A model generated the notes under the pieces. That model saw nothing but the letters and a program-made list of their open reading frames with translations. It made no database searches and was not told the DNA's origin. From positions 7,666,501 through 7,730,500 of the forward strand of contig NC_087258.1 in the NCBI RefSeq assembly GCF_037042905.1: a stretch of DNA of 64,000 nucleotides, given 5' to 3'. This DNA is from Lytechinus pictus. Taxonomy: Eukaryota > Echinodermata > Echinoidea > Temnopleuroida > Toxopneustidae. The translations under genes were made by a program, and so were the position numbers. Shown piece by piece: positions 36,396 through 47,470 of this stretch (its first letter is position 1; each line of letters opens with the position of its first letter).

Positions 36396-37439
36396 AGTGC
36401 CCTTTTTAAAACTTGTATGTGTCACATGATTATGGCACCGTTTTTTAGACTACAATAGTGGCACCAAAAAAATCCGAGGTCAATGAGATTGAGGCAAGTC
36501 AAAGGAGCATTCAAGGCTATATGCCTTACTGTTAATGGTCTTGGATTAATTGAGGCCCTATAACGATGATAAACATCATTTTGTTAGACCTTTTGCATCA
36601 CGATGCGCTCACTCGCGCTCGTTTGTGTGTGAGGGGAATCAAGCCCACAAGTCGACCATTACTATAATGGTTCGCGCTAATCCACTCATGATTTTTTATT
36701 ATAAGGATTCAGATATCTTTTTGTTAATATGAAAATATGAATTTTCAAACGATTATCTGGATTTTCGTGAAAGGGGGGGGGGGGTCTTACACAAGAGGCG
36801 AGGGCGTCTATATATGCAAGGCCTAGTAAAAAGGGCAAAAGGAGAGTAGAAAGCAGTATAAAAAGAAGAAAGATTTTTTTAAAAGGAAATAAGTCTAACG
36901 TTGTGTCGTGTAACTACAGAATTCCTATCATCTACTAAAACACTTGAAAAATAAAAAAATGGCCGCCCCTATTTTTACACCACCTGCTTGGCTGGCTCGT
37001 GCTTTTGACTGGGGCTTTTCGAGAGTGAGCACTCTCCGAAATCAATACCCTATTGCACATTTTTACCCACAATTCCTGAAACAACTATGGCTGCAAGTAA
37101 CTTCCGTCTGGTTCTTACAACTCGGTAAAAAAAGGTGATTAATTTAGTTTAAATACCCATGCAGTTTTCTATTATCCTATTTATAACTTTGTAATGTACT
37201 GCGCTTAGCCTGAATAAGGTGATTAAATCGTATAAGAATCGTGCCATATTTTAAATTGAGACAAAACTAGCTTGGCATTTTCGATCCTTCGCGTCTCAGC
37301 TCCGTCAACTCAGACTCGGTCATGCCACTACCACTGTGCCAGGCATGCCGTTTATGAATTGATTGATCGGGGACGTGCGTTCCGCTCAGGCTAAGGCTAG
37401 CCTGGCTGGCGTGGCCGTGGCGGGCCCGAGCCGGGGCCC

Positions 37440-37625
37440 TGGGACTTGGGTGCTGCCGGTGTAGCGGCGGATTCGGTTCCACCGGCGGATACCGTATCCG
37501 CCGGCAGATATCGTTCTTAATGGCCGATATCGTTTTTAATCGGAACCATATCCGCCGGGTTTGACGCGGCTTGATGTTTGCAGATTTGGTTCCTCGGCGG
37601 ATTTGGTTCTATTGACGATACGTGT
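37440..37625. repeat. Cluster of ATCCGCCGG / CGGCGGAT words
   Basis: Seven or so words such as GGCGGATTCGGTTCC, TATCCGCCGG and CGGCGGATTTGG. The same words occur in the tandem duplication near 40240-40290 and 40930-40975. Confidence 0.6.
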
Positions 37626-38147
37626 AATATTTATTTGGACAGACGTCCAACCTCGGCAGCGCACGCATGCGCGGCTCTGGCAATGTCGTTACCAATGGGA
37701 GGAGGGGATTTTCGTCCGCCTTTAGACTTTTAGTGAATTTTTATTCAGGGGCGGATCCATACAGCTTTTGACGAAGGGCTCGATGGGGGTGAGGGAATAG
37801 GAGAAACAATGACTCGATATATCATGTATACATAGACCTGGCACATGCGCCAAAACTTTGCTATTTATTATTATCCGATTTTGATGATGTCACATCCCCA
37901 TTTTCCGTTTTCTTATGTTATCACACAAAACCATATTTTTTTCATTTATTTCGTACTTGTGTGAATTATATGTCTCCCTTATAATGAAATAAGTTGCAGC
38001 AATAAATATCTAATGCACTAAATCAGTTGTCAATCCAAATTTTCTAGTTCTTGGAGGAAAAAATTTGAATAAACCTAATTTCATATAATAAATTACAAAA
38101 GAACAAGTGGAGATGTGACATCATCAGTCCACCTAATGGATATTCAT

Positions 38148-39502
38148 GACGTAACAGGCGGGGGGGGGGAGTTGCCCCCTGGCGGATTTCACCAGGAATA
38201 AAAGAAAAACGGGAAAGGAAAAAAAAGGAGGGAGAAAGAAAGGGAAAGGGGAATGAGGGGAAAAGGAAAGGAAAAAGTGAAAAGAAAACGAAGAAAAAAC
38301 CCTTTTTAATGGAAAAGGAAGGAAATCGGGAAAATGAACGAAAGAAGAACATTTGAGAAAGAACAAATCATTCCAAAACAGGCATATGTAATGCAATAGC
38401 ACGGTGGGAAATAAATTAAAAGATGACAAAATGGCAAACAATAGCGCGAAACGAAGGTAAAATGCAATTAGTCAAAAGCTAATTTTTGGAAAACAAAGAA
38501 AAGGGACAAGAAAAAAAAAATAACACGACCGGGCTTCCGATGATTGAAATTAAAGAGCGGGAAGAAAGATGGACTGCATACAACATTGTGCTATAAGCTA
38601 GCTAAATTTTATGTAAATAAGCTACCGGGGCTTTGCCCCAGACCCACACAGTAGGGGCTCTTCATTTATACTGAACCTCAAATTGCTCTATAACGCTTCC
38701 CGTTCACAATCACGTTCAATTACTGCACATGCGCCGGGGGGGGGGGGGGGAGGTCTTGGTTCCACACCCAAGAGAAATAAAATAAATTAAAGGAGACGAG
38801 GTATAATGAAATGAATGGAAACAATGAAATTTGTTATTTGCTGAATCTAATGGAAAAATCAATTACATAATTAGAATTTAATTTCAAAAGGCATTTTTTT
38901 CCAGCTCGATCGCTTTGCGACTTTTTACAGATTTTTCCCACATTACTATGTTTTGCCCCTCAAAATATTTGGTTCATTACGCAACTGGGTTGAATAAATG
39001 TGTTGTGTAAAAGCTATATCCTGTACATGCCCGCGATTTGATTAAAATTGCGGCAATCTGCGAGGTTTAAATGGCTTTGATATCAAGAAATTCCGGACCC
39101 CAACCGCACAGCACTGCGTATGGAAGGGTTGGGCTATGGTCCCAAAAAGTTCTACAAACAAGAACAAAAAGAAAGGAGGAAAGAAAAGCAAAGGAAAAGT
39201 GTAGAATATGATTTTATTTACTGAATATAATGCCAAAAAATAGCTCAAAGTTAGATTCTTCTTTGTGTGCAGTATGTGAATTTTGTTTCATTTATTGTAA
39301 AGCGCGTAGAGAAACTTTCAGTTTTATGCGCTATATAAGGGAAGTATTATTAGTAGTATTATCATGAAAAGGTGATTTTTTTCTCGCTGGCTTCGTTCGG
39401 GACTTATATAAAGCAGCTTTTTAGCTCATGTGCTATACTGCGCCCCTCGTTTTTTTTTACACTTCACGCTACTGCCGCAGAATCCTGTTCACAGTGGCGT
39501 AC
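38148..39502 (+). mobile_element. Right arm of 1.3-kb inverted duplication
   Basis: Begins GTAACAGGCGGGGGG and ends ACAGTGGCGTA. Inverse of 35071-36395 with small indels. A 70-bp SINE tail (39288-39357) is present here and not in the left arm. Confidence 0.82.
39288..39357 (+). mobile_element. SINE tail fragment
   Basis: TAAAGCGCGTAGAGA...GCGCTATATAAGG followed by ATTATTAG triplets is the usual 3' end of an echinoderm-type SINE. Confidence 0.5.
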
Positions 39503-39620
39503 AGACCACCAAAAAAAAAGGAATCTAAAGAGAGAAGAGTGAAAAATATTATTCTCTTCGCTTCGCTCACTTTTTTTTAAAGATAAATTATGCCCGATAC
39601 GCAATATCTGGCCTTTTCAA

Positions 39621-40306
39621 AATAGTCGCCTCATTACACAAAATTTTTGGCTCTTGCCCCCCCCCCCCTGCTACGCCGCTGACTCAAGAGCCCTTCTCTA
39701 CACATGCCCATCATCCCTCCTCAGCACGTCCCCATACCAACGCACGACGTTCGCCTTTGCCAACTGGTCCTTCGCTTCTTCCAACCCTAACATCTTCATC
39801 AAGTCCTCAGTCTTCTTCCTGTCCATCAACTTCATCCCACATCACTCTCACCTTTGCTCTCTCCTTGCCCTCCTTAAGATCCCCATCTTATTTTTGTTCA
39901 AACACATGTCTCATTCCCATATAACATCACCGATCTTACACAACTCTTATACACCATTCCTTTCATCTTCAAAGGAATTCTTTTCCCACATAGCAGCTCT
40001 CCACATTCCCTAAACTTAACTCACCCAAACTTTGCTCTAGCTGTCACAGATGCCTCACACCCACCACACCATAATCATGAAAAATGCATTTCCTTAAAAA
40101 AAAGGAGAGATTTGGATCCCTCAATATCGCCTGTACTTCTGGTGCGCGTGCATGCATGACGTGTGAACGTGATGAATGAAGGATATCGCGATAGCGCAAG
40201 AACGATATCTTCCGAAGGGAGTGGCCTTTTTTGGTACTGAATCCGCCGGAGGAGAACCATATCCGCCGGCGGATTTGGTGCCTAGAACAGTATCTGCCAG
40301 GCGCAG
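39621..40306 (+). repeat. Tandem duplication, unit 1 (686 bp)
   Basis: Runs from AATAGTCGCCTCATTACAC to GCCAGGCGCAG. Unit 2 starts two bases later. The two differ, as far as I can compare, by a 4-base insertion in unit 2 near 40760. A C12 run sits at the same place in both. ORFs inside are low in information and have no domain. Confidence 0.95.
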
Positions 40307-40307
40307 A

Positions 40308-40997
40308 AATAGTCGCCTCATTACACAAAATTTTTGGCTCTTGCCCCCCCCCCCCTGCTACGCCGCTGACTCAAGAGCCCTTCTCTACACATGCCCATCA
40401 TCCCTCCTCAGCACGTCCCCATACCAACGCACGACGTTCGCCTTTGCCAACTGGTCCTTCGCTTCTTCCAACCCTAACATCTTCATCAAGTCCTCAGTCT
40501 TCTTCCTGTCCATCAACTTCATCCCACATCACTCTCACCTTTGCTCTCTCCTTGCCCTCCTTAAGATCCCCATCTTATTTTTGTTCAAACACATGTCTCA
40601 TTCCCATATAACATCACCGATCTTACACAACTCTTATACACCATTCCTTTCATCTTCAAAGGAATTCTTTTCCCACATAGCAGCTCTCCACATTCCCTAA
40701 ACTTAACTCACCCAAACTTTGCTCTAGCTGTCACAGATGCCTCACACCCACCACACCATAAATGATCATGAAAAATGCATTTCCTTAAAAAAAAGGAGAG
40801 ATTTGGATCCCTCAATATCGCCTGTACTTCTGGTGCGCGTGCATGCATGACGTGTGAACGTGATGAATGAAGGATATCGCGATAGCGCAAGAACGATATC
40901 TTCCGAAGGGAGTGGCCTTTTTTGGTACTGAATCCGCCGGAGGAGAACCATATCCGCCGGCGGATTTGGTGCCTAGAACAGTATCTGCCAGGCGCAG
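40308..40997 (+). repeat. Tandem duplication, unit 2 (690 bp)
   Basis: Second unit, same start and end words as unit 1. After it, unique sequence GATCCGCCGGTACACCGG follows. Confidence 0.95.
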
Positions 40998-41278
40998 GAT
41001 CCGCCGGTACACCGGCCGCGGCTTGTCAAGTGGCTGGTATGGTAGTAGACAGCTGGCAGCCGTCTGTTTCGAGGAGTTTTTAAACATTTTTTGGCTGTGC
41101 AGCCACCATTAGGCCTAAGTTAGGGGACTTACAATGCAAAATCCCCCCGTCGGGGCTCTTCAATTTTTGTCTTTAATGAATCAAACTTTTGAAAATTAAC
41201 GCAACCAAAATGCAAATTAATATTCCCTCTAGGCATTAATTGCCAAAAAACGGGGAAAATCAAGTTAAAAGGAACAAA

Positions 41279-41468
41279 AACAGTGACTTGCCTCGGCTGT
41301 CGCGCAACTTCACTGCCCTGTTTTATCCGAACTTAATACACATAAACATATGGCCATTGATTTCCCTGTACAGATCGCGCTAGAACTTCGGTCTCTGTAT
41401 TTGGTGAGTGAAGCCAACGGAGTTCAGCTGAACAACCAACATAACAGAGACCGAAGCTTTTGGTCTAG
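41279..41468 (+). repeat. Dispersed duplicate block, copy A
   Basis: CGGCTGTCGCGCAACT, TTTATCCGAACTT, ATAAACATAT, AGAACTTCGGTCTC, GAGTTCAGC.GAACAACCAA and AGAGACC.AAGCTTTTGGTC occur in the same order as at 43088-43294, 1.8 kb away, same orientation. Confidence 0.85.
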
Positions 41469-41960
41469 TATGGTAGTGGATCGTATTACCGAACACTTCT
41501 CATGAATTCAATCATATCAAACACATTAAAAGTCATTATTCTCATAAAATTCACCAAACTTTTAACATAAATACACAACTACCTTCAAAATATAAATATG
41601 TGAAAATTTTGCCGAAATCGTTTTTCCTTTTTACGATATTAGCTTCTAATCGGACCCCTCTTCGCACATGAAATATTTTGGTCACGTGAAAAAGGTATCG
41701 TATTACCGAACGTGTGTTTTCTATGGGAAAAGTTGAGAAAACAACAAAAACACTTATGAGCTATTTTGACCATATTTTATTATTGTTAGAATATTAAGAC
41801 TTTGAAAATGTGTTTTTGACCATTTTTCATCAATTTCTATTCAAGTTCTCTTTGGAAGGATGTTGCAAAATTTTGCGCATATGAATTTTTTTCTGATGCA
41901 TATGATGCGTGCGTTCGGTAATACAAGGCCGGTCGGTAATACAATCACTCACTATACTGG
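41467..41960. mobile_element. Inverted-repeat element with GTATTACCGAAC motif array
   Basis: Forward GTATTACCGAAC at 41483 and 41700; inverse at 41913 and (GTCGGTAATAC) 41932. Ends AGTATGGTAGTGGATCGT and ACAATCACTCACTATAC are imperfect inverses. It sits directly at the end of duplicate block A, which the block B copy lacks. Confidence 0.75.
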
Positions 41961-43087
41961 TCGCGACCCCGCGCCAAATCTCATGCATTTTGAAACTCAA
42001 TTTTATTTGCTAATGACTAAATGAGTAATGACAGTCATAGTCACAGTGTAGACAGCTTCTTTGAGTTTGAGGAGTTTTTTAACATGAACATTTTTAATTT
42101 TTTTCATTTCTCAAATGATGGGGTGACCATAATTTGCGCACATTTTAAAACTTATCATGAAGTTGATTTTCAATCAAAAATTTTATCTCACAGCTCACGT
42201 AAAAAATTAATCAAAACCATTATATTTGATAGTAATACCAAACGGAAGGCAAGATCCCAAAGTCAAATTCACTTGACGGAATTATAAAGTAGGTCAAGGG
42301 TGTCGCTGGTATCGCTATCTCAAAATTCCATGGCGATCAAAAGCATGTGACCTCAATTCGCGCACGATTGTTTTGCAAGGGCTTTAGTCTTTTAGAAAAG
42401 AAATCAAGCAGACAAAGCCAAAGGTATCAGATGGAGGTTAAAATGCCATAAATTTGGTTGGTAACTCATTTTACTTATTTGGAGACCTTTGCTTGCAAAC
42501 TGACGATTTCTTGATGCTTGTCGAGAAGATCGGATTTTCTCTGAGCGGATGCAAAATGTAACAAAATTTGCCAATGTTTTGCCAATATTTTCACCAATAA
42601 ATAGAGACCTTACCCTTCAAGAAAATTACCACACTGAGTAATTTGAAGTCGCTCTTTCTGTTGGTGATATAAGTTTTTCAAGATATTAATTAGATATTGA
42701 GATATTCGACCGTGCCCAAAATTAGGTAACACGCAAATTTAGGTCACACTACCATTCATAGACTGCTCGCGATTGTGCAGCCGCCAACGCCATCTAGATC
42801 TACGGTACTATGTGTGGATGACAACTAAAATCCATATCAAAACAAAAGTAGACTTAATTTTTAAAGTAGATGGTGGAAAGGGGTAATTTTTCATGAGAAA
42901 TCTGCTTATCACATTTTTATTTGCCGCCAAGGTAACCGTTTTGCAGCAAATGTAAACAAAGGAAATTGGTCTCCCAAACTGGAAACTCTCTGAAATTGGA
43001 TACCCAAATTCTTTACAAAAGTCTCTGATATTGGAGATAATCTCCCTCATGAGAGACAAGTCTCCCATATTGGCCATGCGCCTTTAC

Positions 43088-43294
43088 TGAAAAACTGACT
43101 CACTTCGGCTGTCGCGCAACTCCCACTTCCCTGGTTTATCCGAACTTATACATAAACATATATGGCCTTTGAGTCCCTGCACAGATCGAGTTAGAACTTC
43201 GGTCTCAGTGTAATCGGTGAATGGAGCCAACAGAGTTCAGCGGAACAACCAATACATAGTTTGTAACAGAGACCAAAGCTTTTGGTCTAGGCCT
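43088..43294 (+). repeat. Dispersed duplicate block, copy B
   Basis: Partner of 41279-41468. Same word order with scattered substitutions and small indels. Confidence 0.85.
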
Positions 43295-43710
43295 AATGTA
43301 AGTGTCTCTCCTCTTGTTTGTGATGCAGACCCAGTTCTTGCCGCAAGAGGGGGGGCATTGCCTTGGGGGCAGGGGAGTGCAAGAGAAAAAAGAATGAAGG
43401 GGAGGAGGGGAAAAAGAAAAATAAGGAAAGGAAAAAGAACACATCGAATCCATTGACCATGTTGACTGCAACTTACAGGGTTCCTAGCCCATCAGGGAAA
43501 ATTGTTTTACTTTTTTTCCAGTCAGGGAAAAATCAGGAAATTTCATAAAAATACCTAAAATCTGGGAAAAACGCCTCAAATGAGAGAAATGTCAGGGAAT
43601 TTTGATCAGCCCAAAAGTGGAGAGCACGGTAGTCGGTCAGACTCTGTTATATTTTTTTGTATATCAAAACAACATCCATTGAATGACTCGTTATGGTAGT
43701 ACTAATTAGT

Positions 43711-44220
43711 TTTACACTATTGTTTTTATCGCATACATTCGTAATTCCGAAGCTTCGTTATTCCAAAGGTTCGGATATTCCGAAGGTTCGTTATTCCGAA
43801 GGTTCGTTTTTCCGAAGGTTCGTAATTCCGAAGGTTCGTAAGTCCGTAAACGTAATGAGGTTCGTAATTCCGAAGGTTCGTTAGTCCGAAAACAAAGTGA
43901 GGTTCGTAATTCCGAAGGTTCGTTAGTCCGAAAACGTAATGATTAACGAACTTTATTTCGTTTTTTCGGACTAACGAACCTTCGGAACAACGAACCTTAT
44001 TTCGTTTTCGGATTAACGAACCTTCGGAACAGCGAACCTTATTTCGTTTTCGGACTAACGAACCTTCGGAACATCAAACCTTATTTCGTTTTCGGATTAT
44101 CGAACCTTCGGAATAACGAACCTTCGGAATAACGCCACAAATGTTCGGATTAACGAACATCGAGGTATAGGCAATTTACGTGTTTCGGAATTACGAACCT
44201 TCGGAATTACGAAGTGTAAC
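43711..44220. mobile_element. Inverted array of TTCCGAAGGTTCG motif
   Basis: The left half repeats TTCCGAAGGTTCGT with spacers TTAGTCCGAAAACGTAATGA; the right half repeats CGAACCTTCGGAA with CCTTATTTCGTTTTCGGA. The switch of orientation is near 43945. Ends TTACACT and AGTGTAA are inverse. No coding capacity. Confidence 0.88.
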
Positions 44221-44292
44221 CGTTTTTATACTGAAAATACATGTAATTCACTTCAACAACTTAGAAAACGTGCGAATCTGGTATTGGGTTTA

Positions 44293-44888
44293 AAGGGGAA
44301 TCCAACCCAAATAAAAACTTATTTTTATAAGAAAAAGAAAAATCAGACAAGTTGATAGGTGAAATTTTGAACAATATTGGACAAACAACAAGAAAGTAAT
44401 GATTTTTTAAAAGTTGTAAATATTGGTAATCACTATACCCATGGAGACTTCAAATTGGCCGCATATGGGATGTCATAGTGATGTAAGGCAAGGACTACTC
44501 TTCCATGTACTCCAATACATATTGTGGCTAAAATGTCATTTTCCCAAAAAGTTTTATTTCAAATTATATTTTTCTTTCATCATGAGGACATAAAACAATA
44601 TACCTGGATTATATTTAGATTACTGCCCCAGGGGAATGGGTACTTAGGAGAAAACCACAAATCCCTGATAATAAAGTACATGGCCTATGGAAAAGTTGTC
44701 CTTGCCCCTTGTCATAATTTACTTACCCAGTTGCCAATTTGAAATCTACATACTATTAGTGATCTCAATTTAAAAGCAGCTATAACTTTCTTATCCCTTG
44801 TCCGATTTCTTTCAAACTTTCGCCATTCTATTTAATTTATTTTTCTCCTTCCCAACACAACATTTTATGGCAAAGGCTGGATTCCCCT
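44293..44888. mobile_element. TTAA-flanked MITE (AGGGGAATCC ends), copy 1
   Basis: AGGGGAATCCAACCC and GGCTGGATTCCCCT are near-perfect inverses, with TTAA on both outer sides. The same element occurs at 52696-53290 in a WDR33 intron with very high identity. Short ORFs inside are not conserved in frame at the ends. Confidence 0.9.
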
Positions 44889-45310
44889 TTAAATAATTAT
44901 CAGGGAATTTTGTTTTCTTGAAAAGCTGGGAACCCTGAACTTAGCACAAACAGCCAAGCTCCGCACAGCTCATGGCAGCGATTTGAAGCATGGCACGCTG
45001 ATTGGTTCGTTGTGCAGATCACGTCATGATCACGTGGTACTCACAAAAATAATTCGCCGAAAAATATTAGAAAGTATCAATAGTGATAACGATATCCAGC
45101 CACGTTTTCCACACTTGCAGTGATCGGATCGCTCAAGTATCGTTTGAAAATTATTGAGATTCTGCAATTTCTTGCATATTACTTGTGCCCTCAGAAACCT
45201 GGAACTCCATTGACCCTGTACACTGTGCATTGCGATAGATACTGTGGACTGTATACTCTGACGAACACGATGTGACTATAACTACAGCGCTATTCTGTAT
45301 TTTTCTTTTA

Positions 45311-45401
45311 TTCTTTGTTAGTAGCTAAGCTACGAGATGCTTATAGAGGATGGCAGACTCTATATGCATCTATTCTTTGTAGCTTAGCTACTAGCAAAGA
45401 A
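45311..45401. repeat. Hairpin, 23-bp stem with 45-nt loop
   Basis: TTCTTTGTTAGTAGCTAAGC.. (45311-45333) pairs with 45379-45401 at 22 of 23 bases; GATGC/GCATC adds a few pairs inside the loop. Confidence 0.85.
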
Positions 45402-45467
45402 TGCAAGATGCCTAAGTAAACATTGGCAAGCTTTTTTCCGTCGTCTGAAAATATACTTCTTGTTTTT

Positions 45468-46188
45468 GTCTCTCCTGCAAAGCAGAGTGAGACTATAGGT
45501 GCCGCTTTTCCGATGGCGGTGGCGGCAGCATCAACATCAAATCTTAACCAAAGGTTAATTTTTTTAAAGGACAGCATAACTTAGAAAGTATATGGACCTA
45601 GTTCATTAAACTTGGACATAAAGTTGATCAAGTATTACTGAATATCCTGCCTGAGTTTTAGGTCACATGACCAAGGTCAAAGGGCATTTAGGGTCAATGA
45701 ACTTAGACCATGTTGGGGGAATCAACATCACAATCTTAACCTAAGGTTAAGTTTTTGAAATTTTGTCATAACTTCGAAAGTATATGGACCTAGTTCATGA
45801 GACTCGGCCATAAGGGTAATCAAGTATTACTGAACATCCTGCCTGAGTCACATGACCAAGGTCAAAGGTCATTTAAGGTCAATGAACTTGACCATGCTGG
45901 GGATATTTGTTGAATTACCATCTTAACTCTGAAAGTGTATTGTTCTAGTTCATAAAACTTAGACATCGGAGTAATCAAGTATCACTGAACATCCTGTGCG
46001 AGTTTCAGGTCACATGACCAAGGTCAAAGGTCATTTAAGGTCAATGAACTTTGGCCATGTGGGGGTATTTGTTGAATAACCATCATAACTCTGAAATTGT
46101 ATGGATCTAGTTCATAAAACTTGGACATAAGAGTAATCAAATATCAGTGAACATCCTGTGCAAGTTTCCGGTCACATGACCAATGTAA
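45468..46188 (+). mobile_element. GTCTC-ended element with AGGTCA repeats, copy 2 (3' truncated)
   Basis: Starts GTCTCTCCTGCAAAGCAGAG and GCCGCTTTTCCGATGGC, then about four internal units with AAGGTCAAAGGTCATTTAGG. It ends without the GAGAC terminus at about 46188. Confidence 0.85.
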
Positions 46189-46324
46189 CTAAATATTCTG
46201 TATATTTCTTGGTAGAAACTTATTCATCTACTGATGAAATTTTGTTGTTTCTTTGGATAAACCGCACCCAACTTTTCAAGATCATACAGCGGTGAAAAAT
46301 GCGGTTTATTTACCGGAAAATATG

Positions 46325-46695
46325 GTACTCCGAAATCTCAACAAAATAAGATTACAAATACTAGCCACAAAACACGATCTCACCCCCACTTCGCTATTAT
46401 TATAGCGAAGTGGGGTGAGATTGTGACAATCCAAACATTGTGACTGCACTCGACTCCATTCGATCGAATCGAAAACATCACAAGCGCAAGCTCAATTTTA
46501 GCAAAGTACCAACTAACGTAGAAGGCAGCGAGCACACAGCCGTGTGTTGCTGCCCTCTACGTTCGAAGATGTACAGCACGGTATCAAAATGGCGGATAGG
46601 CGAAAGACATTGACTGCTCAGAACGATGTCCAAAAAGCCCCCAAATTATTAATAAAACTTCATCCAACCCTAAAATAATGCTAATAAAGTGAAAG
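46325..46695 (+). promoter_or_regulatory. WDR33: Likely WDR33 promoter and non-coding first exon
   Basis: GC-richer than its surroundings, with a YY1-like CAAAATGGCGG at 46585-46595 and a donor AAAG/GTGAGG at 46695/46696. An acceptor CTACAG at 47383 would join it to a 5'UTR segment 47384-47470 before the WDR33 ATG. A transposon-borne copy of this region at 48448-48985 keeps the YY1-like site and the donor. The first-exon start is not visible. A 29-codon upstream ORF (46589-46678) starts within the YY1-like site. Confidence 0.6.
46381..46417. repeat. 16-bp hairpin in the WDR33 upstream region
   Basis: CACCCCCACTTCGCTAT and ATAGCGAAGTGGGGTG pair with one bulged C around a 4-base loop. It is not present in the copy at 48.5 kb. 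Confidence 0.85.
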
Positions 46696-47470
46696 GTGAG
46701 GATGTATTTATGCTAAATATGTTTGTTAAAAGATGTCATGGAGTCATTTATATCTGATGAACGCGGATTTTAAAGCGTTCTTGGTACAGTGGCAGATACA
46801 AATTTTGACCAACGCGAATATGACATCGCTATAATGCATAAAAAATGCGTATAAACATTGATCATGTTCTTTTGTCGATAGTTATCAATATGGGTAAGAT
46901 ACTTTTAGCATGATATCAACAGAGAATATTCTCAACGGTAACAGCCCTAGTCACTACATATTTTTATTTTTGAAGTACGATTTCTTCTTTAAAATCATTT
47001 ATTATGTATAATTTGCCATATTTTTGATTGACTTTGATGTTCACCATTAATTTCCTTGTCAAAACCTACAAAGACTATTAGACCTATTAGACACTGTCGC
47101 CCCTTCACAGTTTGATAATAAGGTACATGTAGTTACAGGCTTACAGCTAAAATGATACCTTTGCTGTGTATTTCCACAAACCACAGGTATAGAGGCACAA
47201 CCAATCTGAAGCAGTGCGGCTGGCTGTGTTGAAAAGGAAAATGGTGGAAGATCCCGCTGGCTGGAGGACCCCAAAATTTTTAGAATTTAGATTTAAATTG
47301 GCAATGATCAAAATGTAATGTGCTTGCTTCGCTCATGGACTTTTTTCATTTAATGTTTCTATTTTGTTCTTTATTTTCTACAGATAATCATTCCTCTGTA
47401 GAAGGATGCACTGATATCGGAGGTCTACCTTTTCAGTGACATTTTGTATCTGGACCTTTGCACGGTGACA

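Larger units (their letters stand above)
43476..44937. mobile_element. Outer element of a triple nest (CAGGGTTCC ends)
   Basis: CAGGGTTCCTAGC at the left and GCTGGGAACCCTG at the right are inverse. The body is rich in CAGGGAAAATT words. Two other elements (43711-44220 and 44293-44888) are inserted inside. Confidence 0.75.

Noticed and set aside
36149-36458. Phe/Ser/Pro-rich ORFs on poly-pyrimidine
   Set aside because: Composition artefact of a TTTCC tract in the inverted repeat arm; the same happens on the opposite arm at 38044-38441.
40176-40700. 174-codon ORF in the tandem duplication
   Set aside because: Low-complexity Ser/Pro/His translation of repeat DNA, with a near copy in unit 1; no domain, no splice or promoter evidence.
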